Source: Lacinutrix algicola (GTDB taxonomy: Bacteria > Bacteroidota > Bacteroidia > Flavobacteriales > Flavobacteriaceae). Taken from it: 64,000 nt of DNA. The position numbers and the translations under genes are program-made. Numbering within the stretch: position 1 is the stretch's first letter; each line of letters starts with the position of its first letter. This document shows, piece by piece, positions 45,165 to 53,151 of the stretch. The notes beneath the pieces were generated by a model, which worked only from the letters and a program-made list of their open reading frames with translations, was not told the origin of the DNA and made no database searches. The DNA is taken from contig NZ_LIQH01000039.1 in the NCBI RefSeq assembly GCF_001418085.1, forward strand, positions 124,001 through 188,000. The letters are read 5' to 3'.

Positions 45165-46280
45165 TTAGTAACTCTGTTTAAACTTCTTTTCTACAGAAAA
45201 GTTTATTAAATTCATGAAATTATCGTGTACACCAAGTGTAGCCTCTAATTTTAACTGATTAATAATTTCTTTAATACGTTTTGCATCAAACTGTAGGTCT
45301 GGAATAGAGATATAATTTTTAAATAACTCTCCAATCGTTTTATAATATAGAGCTTCAAAGCTATTATGGTCTAATGGCATTTGGTCTATATACTCGTAAT
45401 TATTTATTTGAAAAGATTCAAGTACTTTCCCAACATAGTCCTTGTGTAACACTTGTTTAGGATTTACAATATTTAATTCTTTAATTTCAGGATGTTCAAC
45501 AGCATACAATATGGCTTTAGAAACAAAATCGACAGGTACTATATTTAGTCCACTTTCTTTGTCAATCCATATTCTAAACGCATCTTTAAACTTTTTAGAA
45601 TATTTATCTAAAAACATAGGCCATGAATAGAAAACATCATATTTAGGCGTTTCAAAAAAGGGCTTATCTATAAGTCTACCACAAATAATACTTGGTCTTA
45701 AGATTTGAGAAGTGATATTAATTTCTTCACATTTTTTAATAACATATTGTTCGGTTTCGAATTTAGACTGCTCATAAGGATTTCTAAAACTACTAACGTT
45801 ATATTTTGAAATACTATCGTTTACTACTTCGTTTTGAATACCAAAAGAATAGGCTGTACTTATGTATATAAAACGGTTTACACTTTCTGGAAGGTTTTCT
45901 AAAAGTTGTTGCGTTGCTACATAATTTTGCTCATGTACAACAGTTTTAGAATTTGTTGCATGAGATAAATTAGTAGAACCTGCACAATGTATAATTGTAG
46001 AAAAATTATAAGCCTGAAGTGTCTCTTTTTTTATACTTACAAGGTCTTCTGCTATTATTGTAATTTTTTCTAGACATTGTTCTAAACTGTAATTTTTTAG
46101 ATAGTCTGGCTTTGTAGCATTGTTTAATATATTGACTAAACGCTCTTTTGCTAGAATATGACTATTTCTAATAACTAAATATAGATGATCTTGAGAATTA
46201 CTAATAAAGGTTTGCTTAAGCCAATCGAATATTACGTGACTTCCAACAATTCCAGTTCCTCCGGTAAGTAAACAATTCAT
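45165..46280 (-). CDS. NAD(P)-binding thioester-reductase-like protein (SDR/NAD_binding_4)
   Basis: A 371-residue Rossmann protein of the extended SDR type. The cofactor loop is LTGGTGIVGSHV at the N-terminus and the catalytic YxxxK is in NPYEQSKFETEQY. The ERLVNILNN segment and the late PVDFVSKAI block fit the thioester reductase/fatty acyl-CoA reductase branch (NAD_binding_4). It may reduce an acyl carrier thioester or act as a sugar epimerase; context does not decide. Convergent with the hydrolase gene. Confidence 0.82.
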   Translation of the reverse strand: MNCLLTGGTGIVGSHVIFDWLKQTFISNSQDHLYLVIRNSHILAKERLVNILNNATKPDYLKNYSLEQCLEKITIIAEDLVSIKKETLQAYNFSTIIHCAGSTNLSHATNSKTVVHEQNYVATQQLLENLPESVNRFIYISTAYSFGIQNEVVNDSISKYNVSSFRNPYEQSKFETEQYVIKKCEEINITSQILRPSIICGRLIDKPFFETPKYDVFYSWPMFLDKYSKKFKDAFRIWIDKESGLNIVPVDFVSKAILYAVEHPEIKELNIVNPKQVLHKDYVGKVLESFQINNYEYIDQMPLDHNSFEALYYKTIGELFKNYISIPDLQFDAKRIKEIINQLKLEATLGVHDNFMNLINFSVEKKFKQSY

Positions 46281-46319
46281 AATTTGTTTTTAAATAAATT
46301 AGGCACGAAGATACTATAT

Positions 46320-46484
46320 TTAGTGTTGCTGTAGTATTTCTATTTGTTCTAATATTTTTTGTGCTTCAAGTTGTTTAGCATCGCTTTTAGTTTTATTTGA
46401 AGAAGGTAGTTTATTAGATTGTTCTAATGTTTTTTCGCAGGAATCCTGAAGTATATCAAGTTTACTTTTAAGTATACGAAGCAT
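46320..46484 (-). CDS. Small coiled-coil protein, 54 residues
   Basis: A 54-residue frame with its ATG complementary to 46482-46484. It is charged, helical and Lys/Gln/Glu-rich (AKQLEAQKILEQIEILQQ), with coiled-coil character. A -7 box TACCTTTG sits on the same strand at 46497-46504, so the message would be nearly leaderless. No family known. Confidence 0.5.
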   Translation of the reverse strand: MLRILKSKLDILQDSCEKTLEQSNKLPSSNKTKSDAKQLEAQKILEQIEILQQH

Positions 46485-46496
46485 AGTTTTTTTCTA

Positions 46497-46504
46497 CAAA
46501 GGTA
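46497..46504 (-). promoter_or_regulatory. -7 box (TACCTTTG) of the coiled-coil microprotein
   Basis: The minus strand reads TACCTTTG, matching TAnnTTTG; initiation about 7 bases downstream would leave a leader of under 10 bases before the ATG. Confidence 0.4.
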
Positions 46505-46559
46505 AAATCATCATATTCACATACTTTTAAGTTTTTGTTAAAAGAGAAAAATTAAATTT

Positions 46560-46946
46560 TTATCCAAAGAATACAGAATGTAAGTAACGGCCTGGCATAA
46601 AAGTAAACGCACCGGCAATAATTAATGCACCAAAGTATAGTAATATCATTTTACGTTTATGGGCTTTTATGTTTCCTTTTTTAATAGCAGTATATGCCGT
46701 TGGAACAGTGTAAAGTGTTAAAAAACTAAAGAGGTGTATCCACCCAAAATGATTAAAAACGGTTGGTCCAACTGCAGCAGGCATAAAAAGAGTTACTGTA
46801 GCTGTAAATAGCATTAGTACCATATATATTCTACCTAATACTTTGTGTAATTGAGTTCCTTTTTTTAGAGCAAGACTTATGGTTCCTATAATAAATGCGG
46901 GAAGTACAGTAAACAAATGCAAGAACATTAAAATTTTGTATGACAT
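46560..46946 (-). CDS. DUF2306 membrane protein
   Basis: A 128-residue protein with four helices and the DUF2306 pattern: LHLFTVLPAFIIG, QLHKVLGRIYM (HxxxGR), GWIHLFSFLTLYTV and KAHKRKMI. The repeated His before conserved helices suggest haem or metal coordination, but the function is unknown. Single gene. Confidence 0.83.
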   Translation of the reverse strand: MSYKILMFLHLFTVLPAFIIGTISLALKKGTQLHKVLGRIYMVLMLFTATVTLFMPAAVGPTVFNHFGWIHLFSFLTLYTVPTAYTAIKKGNIKAHKRKMILLYFGALIIAGAFTFMPGRYLHSVFFG

Positions 46947-47094
46947 ATTTCGTAATTTAATTAATTACTCAAATATCATTAACTCATTTATGGTTTGCAT
47001 TTAAAAAAGGATGAGTTGTCGTTTAACAGTTACCAAATGTATGTTATTTATCTTTAATATTATAAATTGAACTTTAAGATGATAGCTAGGTAAA

Positions 47095-48174
47095 TTACAG
47101 CCACTTTTTCCTCTTAAAATAATACAGCATACCTAAGAAAATAACAATCATTACAATCCAAAGTATTTGGTAACTGTATTTATAATGCAGTTCTGGAATG
47201 TTATCAAAATTCATCCCGTAAATACCAGCAATAAAAGTTAATGGTATAAAAATAGTTGCAATAATGGTTAGTACTTTCATGACTTCGTTCATGCGATTAC
47301 TAATGGTGGTCATATACATATCCATTAATCCCCAAATCATTTCTCGATATATATCTATAGTATCAGACACTTGTATAATATGGTCATAAACATCACTAAA
47401 ATAGTGTAGTGTTTTTTCATCAATAAGTTTACTGTTATTTTTATCGATACGATTTATAATTTCGCGTAACGGAAAAATAGCACGTCTTACTTTTAACACT
47501 TCTCGTTTAAGTCCTTGTATTTCTGTACTAATCTCGTCTTTAGTTAAGCCTTCGAATAAATTATCTTCAAGATCTTCAATTTTATTACCCATTGTTTCAA
47601 TAATGGCATAATAATGATCCACTACAGAATCTATTAAAGCATAGAGCAAATAATCTGAGCCTAAACCACGAATACGACCTTTACTTTGGCGAATACGTTC
47701 GCGCAAAGAGTCGAACACATCGCCTTCAGCTTCTTGAAGCGATAGCACATAATTCTCACCTAAAATAAAACTAACTTGCTCAGATATAATTTTCTCATCA
47801 GCATCATAATACATCATCTTTAAAACAATAAATATGTAGTCTTCATATTCATCAATTTTTGGACGTTGATTTGTGCTTACTATATCTTCTAAAACTAATG
47901 GGTGTAAGTTGTAATGCGTACCTAGTTTTTCAATCTCTCCAATTTGGTTTAAACCATTAAGGTTAATCCATGTTACAGTACCTGAGGATTTAAACTGAAA
48001 AGCCTCTTCTACAGTCTTTAATTCTTTTTCTACAAAAGAATCTTTATTGTAGTCAAACGATTCTATAAATAATTGAGAAGTTTCTCTAGTACCTGTATAT
48101 ATTAAAGCACCAGGAACTTGCCCAACCTGCTTTTTATAATTTTGAGTTCGCTTTTTAGGTTTTCTCTTAGTCAT
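47095..48174 (-). CDS. corA: Magnesium/cobalt transporter CorA
   Basis: A 359-residue CorA. The large cytoplasmic domain (1-290) is followed by two C-terminal helices with the diagnostic GMN pore motif (GIYGMNFDNIPEL). The last residues are basic. It is last in a run of seven minus-strand genes from 52598, 10 bases after the small MscS gene. Confidence 0.94.
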   Translation of the reverse strand: MTKRKPKKRTQNYKKQVGQVPGALIYTGTRETSQLFIESFDYNKDSFVEKELKTVEEAFQFKSSGTVTWINLNGLNQIGEIEKLGTHYNLHPLVLEDIVSTNQRPKIDEYEDYIFIVLKMMYYDADEKIISEQVSFILGENYVLSLQEAEGDVFDSLRERIRQSKGRIRGLGSDYLLYALIDSVVDHYYAIIETMGNKIEDLEDNLFEGLTKDEISTEIQGLKREVLKVRRAIFPLREIINRIDKNNSKLIDEKTLHYFSDVYDHIIQVSDTIDIYREMIWGLMDMYMTTISNRMNEVMKVLTIIATIFIPLTFIAGIYGMNFDNIPELHYKYSYQILWIVMIVIFLGMLYYFKRKKWL

Positions 48175-48184
48175 TGTTTAATTG

Positions 48185-48739
48185 TTAATGAAAATCACCA
48201 AAATCTTCTATGGCGTCTTTTTGAACTAAAGTTACTGCTTTTTGAAGAATTAAATTATTTGGATATGTTACTAAATCACCAGAATCTATTCTAAGATGTA
48301 ATTGGAAAGCACGAATATCTTCTATTACAGCTTCTATTGGGTAATCTTTATCATGGATTTTTATTTTATCTCCTACTTTATAAGGAAACGAAAAAAACAT
48401 AATTACACCAGAAGTAACATTGCTTAAAATAGACCAAATAGCAAATAAGCCAACACCAATTACAGCAAAAACAGAAGAGAATACAATTGAAATTTCATCT
48501 AGTTGTACACCAACAATAAATGCTTCTATAAATAGAAAAATAATTAATAGAGTAAATGTGAAGTATCTAGAAATTAATCGGATACGTGCATCGTTTATAG
48601 TGCTTTTAATACCGATTTTTCTAATAGCAATTTTCCCTACTGTTCTAATAATAATAAATACAGCTAATAGAATTATTGTATTTATAAGTTCTGGTTCAAT
48701 TTTTTGTAGAAACATGGTGTAAGTTTTAAGTAGTAACAT
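48185..48739 (-). CDS. Small MscS-type mechanosensitive channel
   Basis: A 184-residue MscS-like protein with two or three helices and the beta domain: FAVIGVGLFAIWSILSNVTSGVIMF corresponds to the pore helix, followed by FPYKVGDKIKI with VEDIRAFQLHL. Shorter than E. coli MscS (286). ATG 48739 is used, nine bases after the upstream lipoprotein stop; an internal ATG at 48715 is possible. Confidence 0.88.
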   Translation of the reverse strand: MLLLKTYTMFLQKIEPELINTIILLAVFIIIRTVGKIAIRKIGIKSTINDARIRLISRYFTFTLLIIFLFIEAFIVGVQLDEISIVFSSVFAVIGVGLFAIWSILSNVTSGVIMFFSFPYKVGDKIKIHDKDYPIEAVIEDIRAFQLHLRIDSGDLVTYPNNLILQKAVTLVQKDAIEDFGDFH

Positions 48740-48748
48740 AACACTATT

Positions 48749-49663
48749 TTATTGTAAGAGAAGCGTTTCTCTTAATACTTCGTCTTTCTTACTTTTTTTA
48801 TTCCAGTATGCAGATTTTATTGTTTTTAATCTTGTTGCTTTTGTAATTGCACCATCGATATTTTCTTCCCAATCTAATATCTCGTAAGGAAATTTTGGAT
48901 TAAAATTAATACTAAGTTTACGCTTTAAACTAGGGTAGTTAAGTGTGTAGTTGCCTGTTTTTAAAATAGCAGAAACGTCGTATGCTTTTAGAGGATCGTG
49001 TTTTAAACGAACAAACTCTAAAGATGGAATTATCTTAACTTCTCCTGTTGGAAGACTTTTAGGATCGATACGTAATTGTGTCCAAAGTTCGTTTTCTAAA
49101 ATACTTTTATCTAAAGTAAAATCATTATCTGCTTGATTTTCGAAGTAGGAGTGAGAGTCTATTTCAAACTGATCACGGTTATTTAATTGAGTATAAACAT
49201 GCCCACACCATTCTTGTATAGAGCAGCTTACTTTTATTGCATGTTTATTATTTGTAACAGGATAAAAAGTACTCTGCATAATAGAGTACGGATAAATACC
49301 AGTAGTGAAATTTTTAGTCTTATTAAGCTTTAAAACATTAATATTAGAAGGGTTACTATTATCTGATTTAACTTGTTTATCGGCTAGAAAAGGTTCCGTT
49401 ACATATATTAAAACAGCTGTTCCGTTCCTTGTCTCTCCATAGCGAGATTGCTCAAGATTATAAGAAGAAATCTCAGCTTCACCAGCATACCAGTAATCAT
49501 TAAAGCTTTTGTTAGGTTGAAAGACTTTAGTTTTAGGGCTCGTGTTTATTTCAGTTTCAACTTTGGAATGGTCTAAGTTTTTTGATTCTTTATTAGTACA
49601 AGAACATAGTGTTAATGCAAAAACAACAACTAAACATGCAAGGATTTTATTTTTTGTATTCAT
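48749..49663 (-). CDS. Lipoprotein of unknown function beside maf
   Basis: A 304-residue lipoprotein (FALTLCSC, Cys22). A conserved-looking start of the mature part is FNDYWYAGEAEI then RNGTAVLIYVTEPF; CSIQEWCGHVY and WTQLRIDPKSLP follow. It resembles no enzyme I know and shows no Maf features. Because it sits next to maf in Flavobacteriia, database names based on that neighbour should be distrusted. Fifth of the minus-strand gene run. Confidence 0.7.
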   Translation of the reverse strand: MNTKNKILACLVVVFALTLCSCTNKESKNLDHSKVETEINTSPKTKVFQPNKSFNDYWYAGEAEISSYNLEQSRYGETRNGTAVLIYVTEPFLADKQVKSDNSNPSNINVLKLNKTKNFTTGIYPYSIMQSTFYPVTNNKHAIKVSCSIQEWCGHVYTQLNNRDQFEIDSHSYFENQADNDFTLDKSILENELWTQLRIDPKSLPTGEVKIIPSLEFVRLKHDPLKAYDVSAILKTGNYTLNYPSLKRKLSINFNPKFPYEILDWEENIDGAITKATRLKTIKSAYWNKKSKKDEVLRETLLLQ

Positions 49664-49689
49664 GTTTTTTTTATTACAAAATTACAATA

Positions 49690-50283
49690 CTAATAATCGT
49701 CGGCAACAGTATTTAACGTTTCGTAAAGTAAGTGTGTTGGTAAACCCATAACATTAAAATAGGAGCCTTCTATATTAATAACACCCACTTGCCCAATCCA
49801 TTCTTGAATACCATAAGCTCCAGCCTTATCTAAAGGAGAGCACGTTGTAATATAATGCCAAAGTTCTTTGTCTGTAAAGGCTTTAAAAGTAACTTTTGTA
49901 ACGGCATTTACAGTCTTTTTATAAACTTTTGTGCGTATACAGATAGATGTAATAACTTCGTGAGTATCGTTACTTAAAGATTTTAACATGGCAAAAGCTT
50001 CATCATTATCTTTTGGTTTGCCTAAAGCGATGTCTTTATGCCATACTATAGTATCGCTCGTCACTAGGATGTCTTCATCTTTTAGTTCTTTAATAAAAGG
50101 TAAAGATTTTAATTCGGCTAAATAGTCACTAATTTGACAATGCGTTAATTCAGGAGGATAGATTTCTTCAATATCTTTTAACCTTATTTCGAAATCTAAA
50201 CCTAAATTTTTAAAAAAGTCTTGACGTCTTGGAGAACCTGAAGCCAATATAATATGTCTATTTTTAAGTTTTTCGTTTAGCAT
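49690..50283 (-). CDS. maf: Maf-like nucleoside triphosphate pyrophosphatase
   Basis: A 197-residue Maf protein: ILASGSPRRQDFFKNLG near the N-terminus (SxSPRR motif), VTSDTIVWHKD, GKPKDNDEAFAMLKSLS and CSPLDKAGAYGIQEWIG. Maf proteins hydrolyse modified NTPs and dTTP/UTP, with roles in septum or nucleotide-pool control. It is coupled to the UbiA-type gene (3-base gap) and is followed by the unknown lipoprotein. Confidence 0.94.
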   Translation of the reverse strand: MLNEKLKNRHIILASGSPRRQDFFKNLGLDFEIRLKDIEEIYPPELTHCQISDYLAELKSLPFIKELKDEDILVTSDTIVWHKDIALGKPKDNDEAFAMLKSLSNDTHEVITSICIRTKVYKKTVNAVTKVTFKAFTDKELWHYITTCSPLDKAGAYGIQEWIGQVGVINIEGSYFNVMGLPTHLLYETLNTVADDY

Positions 50284-50285
50284 AA

Positions 50286-51194
50286 TTATAGTATTACTCT
50301 GTAAAGTGCCATCGATAACATTCCAGTAATCATTACTATTTTAAGCATAAAACTTATGTGTTTAAAATGGTTACTATTTTCTGCAGTAAACATTTTAATA
50401 GCAATGTAAATTAACGGTCCAACTACAGCAATTAAAAAATAGGCAATTGCTGTAACATGCATGTATAAAAAAGTCGTTATATAGTAAATAATTATAGCAA
50501 TAGTTATTAACGTTAAAGCCATTGTTACTTTAGATGTTCGTGCTTTACCAAATAAAATAGGTAAGGTTTGCATACCAGCTTTGTGGTCTCCATCTACATC
50601 TTGAGTGTCTTTTACTATTTCACGTATAAAATTAATTAGAAATGCAAAAATGGCAAAATCTGTTAGTACCTCAAGCATTGTAGATTGTATAGTTTCGTTT
50701 TCAATAGTCATTGCAGGAATAAGTTCAAAAACGCCAACAATTAGTAAGCTAAGTGATACTAGTATTGACACTATAATATTACCAGCAACTGCAATTTGTT
50801 TTAAATAAGAAGCATAGACATAAAGTGCTGCAGCAATAATTACAAATAGCCCAAAAAATGGAGGTCTACCAACTTTGTGAGACAAATAGAAACCAATACA
50901 AACACCAATAAAAGTAAATAAGATGTATAATTTGTTAGCAGAACTCTCTGTTATTTTTTTACCTACAATTACTTTGTTTGGTTTGTTTATGGTATCTGTT
51001 TCAATATCATAAATATCATTAATAATGTAGCCACCAGCAGCAATGGCAAGTGTTGCTAGTATTAATAAAAAGAAGTTTAACGGACTCAAAGTTGTGTCTA
51101 TTACAAAAGCAGGGAATAATGCATATTTAACTAATAGTTGCACTACGGCAATCATTAATAAATTTCTCCAGCGGATTAAGTTTAGTAAATTCAA
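50286..51194 (-). CDS. UbiA-type prenyltransferase (geranylgeranylglycerol-phosphate transferase-like)
   Basis: A 302-residue membrane prenyltransferase with about eight helices. The first Asp-rich motif is YIINDIYDIETD (NDxxDxxxD) and the second DTQDVDGDHKAG. In Bacteroidota this neighbour of maf and the KdsC-like gene is usually assigned as geranylgeranylglycerol-phosphate geranylgeranyltransferase-like; menaquinone-type transfer is possible too. Confidence 0.85.
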   Translation of the reverse strand: MNLLNLIRWRNLLMIAVVQLLVKYALFPAFVIDTTLSPLNFFLLILATLAIAAGGYIINDIYDIETDTINKPNKVIVGKKITESSANKLYILFTFIGVCIGFYLSHKVGRPPFFGLFVIIAAALYVYASYLKQIAVAGNIIVSILVSLSLLIVGVFELIPAMTIENETIQSTMLEVLTDFAIFAFLINFIREIVKDTQDVDGDHKAGMQTLPILFGKARTSKVTMALTLITIAIIIYYITTFLYMHVTAIAYFLIAVVGPLIYIAIKMFTAENSNHFKHISFMLKIVMITGMLSMALYRVIL

Positions 51195-51319
51195 AGTTTA
51201 TCTATGGTATTGATAATACATCTTTTTATTAATGCCATTATTCCAAAAAAAATATAGGAATAAGTATTAAAATTGAAAGTATTAATGTTATTCTATTTTT
51301 CGTTTACTTAAAACAGATG

Positions 51320-51850
51320 CTAAATTGAAGCATCAAAAAAAGTATTCCAATCGTTTTTTACTTTTAAAACCTGTTCTATAACATCGCGTACACTACCTTT
51401 TCCACCACTTATATGTGAAATGTAATTTGAAACTTGTTTTACTTCTTGTACAGCATCTTGTGGGCAAGTAGCTAAACCTACTAATTCCATAACAGGAATA
51501 TCCGGAATGTCGTCTCCCATATATAACACGTTTTCTGGTTTTATATTTTTATCTAAAATATATTTATTAAACTGCTCTATCTTATTGTGTGCACCTAAAA
51601 ACACATCTAAAACGCCTAAATTTTCTAAACGTTTTTTAACGCCTTCGTTTGTTCCTCCAGAAATAATACAAACGTTATAACCTTTATTTAATGCTTGTTT
51701 TAATGCATAGCCGTCTTTAACATTCATGGTTCTTAACATGTCTCCAGTTTCTGTTATTGTAAGAGAACCGTCTGTTAATACACCATCAACATCAAAAATA
51801 AAGGTATTAATGTTTACTAAATACTCTTTGTAACTTTTATCGTATTCCAT
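51320..51850 (-). CDS. KdsC-like HAD phosphatase (Kdo-8-phosphate phosphatase)
   Basis: A 176-residue HAD protein of the KdsC type with no cap domain. The catalytic loop is FDVDGVLTDGSLTI (DxDG), followed by ISGGTNEGVKKRL with motif II, and YMGDDIPDIPVMELVG with motif IV (DDIPD). It removes phosphate from Kdo-8-P in LPS synthesis. The start overlaps the DUF2520 gene stop by 14 bases, so both are coupled. Confidence 0.9.
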   Translation of the reverse strand: MEYDKSYKEYLVNINTFIFDVDGVLTDGSLTITETGDMLRTMNVKDGYALKQALNKGYNVCIISGGTNEGVKKRLENLGVLDVFLGAHNKIEQFNKYILDKNIKPENVLYMGDDIPDIPVMELVGLATCPQDAVQEVKQVSNYISHISGGKGSVRDVIEQVLKVKNDWNTFFDASI

Positions 51851-52598
51851 GTGTCTTTTTTATAGCTTTTGTAAGCAACTCGTAAACGTCTTTATGTTGG
51901 TCGCTTTCTAGTTGTTTTAAATGTCTTTTTATTGTTTTCTTATCGTTGCGTAATGCCGGTCCAGTTTGTGCCAGATAAGGAGAGAGCGATTCTATTTTAT
52001 TAGCAGTCTCTTTAATTAATGGTTTTAAAATATCGAATTCTGCTCCATTCATTTCTGTAATTTCATGAGCCATTCTATACAACTGATTTGTAAAATTATT
52101 TACAAATACTGCTGCTAAATGTAAGGCTTGTCTTTGGTCGCTATTCACCTTATTACTCTTGCTACCAATAGCTTCAGCTAATTGCTTTAAAAGTGGTAAG
52201 TCGGCTTTCTTCAAAGCTTCAATACAAATAGGAACATCTGTAAAATTAAGATCTGCAGCTTTAGAAAACGTTTGTAAAGGATAAAATACACCTCGTTTTT
52301 GTTTCATATCTACAGCATATAAACTCGTGCTACCAGAAGTATGTACTACCAATCGGTCTTCGAAAGGGAGTTGCATAGATAAATCTTCTATAGCATCATC
52401 ACTAACTGCTAGAATATAAATATCTGCTAGAACCAACGACGATAAATCATCGGTTACTTCCACTTTGTTTTTATATTTGTCAATCGTCTTTAAACTACGA
52501 TTATACCATTGTTTTATTTCAACTTCTTTCGAAGCATGAAAAGCTTTAAATAGGTGAGTGGCTACATTTCCTGCGCCTAAAAGTACTACTGAAATCAT
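51837..52598 (-). CDS. Rossmann-like and DUF2520 domain protein
   Basis: A 253-residue protein. I start at the ATG complementary to 52596-52598 (MISVVLLGAGNVATHL), as the longer frame begins at a TTG with no homology. It has an N-terminal Rossmann-like dinucleotide domain, VVHTSGSTSLYAV in the middle and the DUF2520 helical domain (KVNSDQRQALHLAAVFVNNFTNQL). Related to ketopantoate/prephenate-type reductases; its substrate is unknown. First gene of the seven-gene run. Confidence 0.88.
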   Translation of the reverse strand: MISVVLLGAGNVATHLFKAFHASKEVEIKQWYNRSLKTIDKYKNKVEVTDDLSSLVLADIYILAVSDDAIEDLSMQLPFEDRLVVHTSGSTSLYAVDMKQKRGVFYPLQTFSKAADLNFTDVPICIEALKKADLPLLKQLAEAIGSKSNKVNSDQRQALHLAAVFVNNFTNQLYRMAHEITEMNGAEFDILKPLIKETANKIESLSPYLAQTGPALRNDKKTIKRHLKQLESDQHKDVYELLTKAIKKTHGIR

Positions 52599-52644
52599 TT
52601 GGCTAAAATAAGTAACCAAACGCTTAAAAAAAAGATGATAATAG

Positions 52645-52652
52645 TATCTTTG
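52645..52652 (+). promoter_or_regulatory. -7 box (TATCTTTG) of globin gene
   Basis: TATCTTTG lies only 6 bases before the ATG at 52659. With initiation about 7 bases downstream the globin transcript would be essentially leaderless. Confidence 0.5.
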
Positions 52653-52658
52653 TAAACA

Positions 52659-53069
52659 ATGGAGAAAAAAGATATAAACACTCGAGAAGATGTAGCGTTA
52701 TTGGTAGATTCATTTTATGTTAAAATAAGAAATGATGAAACTCTAGGGCCAATTTTTAATAATGCGATTACTAATTGGAAAAAACACCTTAACCATTTAA
52801 CTACATTTTGGGAATCTAGTTTGTTTTTTTCTAGAAAATTAGAACATAAATACATAGGCAATCCGCTCGAGGTGCACGCAAAAGTAGATAAGGACAATAA
52901 TAATAGTATTACCGAACTTCATTTTGGGATTTGGTTAAATTATTGGATTCAAACTATAGACGAATTATTTGAAGGAGAAGTAGCCGAAAATGCAAAACGT
53001 CGTGCTCGAAAAATGGGCTCATTTTTATACTTAAAAATATTTGAAGCGCGCGCTAAAGATTTATCGTAA
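52659..53069 (+). CDS. Group III truncated haemoglobin
   Basis: A 136-residue 2-over-2 globin. Characteristic are the VDSFYVKIRNDETLGPIF N-terminal helices, NHLTTFWESSLFFS (haem-pocket region) and LEVHAKVDKDNNNSITELHFGIWLNYW, with the proximal His in ELHFGIWL, typical of group III. Probable O2/NO/peroxide chemistry or respiratory protection in the cytoplasm. Single gene ahead of ccsBA. Confidence 0.9.
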   Translation: MEKKDINTREDVALLVDSFYVKIRNDETLGPIFNNAITNWKKHLNHLTTFWESSLFFSRKLEHKYIGNPLEVHAKVDKDNNNSITELHFGIWLNYWIQTIDELFEGEVAENAKRRARKMGSFLYLKIFEARAKDLS

Positions 53070-53120
53070 TTTTAACAGTAATTCCTCATTTATCCGATAA
53101 CTAAAACAAACAAAAAGGAT

Positions 53121-53128
53121 TATATTTG
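53121..53128 (+). promoter_or_regulatory. -7 box (TATATTTG) of ccsBA
   Basis: TATATTTG ends 23 bases before the ccsBA ATG at 53152. Confidence 0.5.
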
Positions 53129-53151
53129 CACGAGCTAAACAGAGCCTTGAT

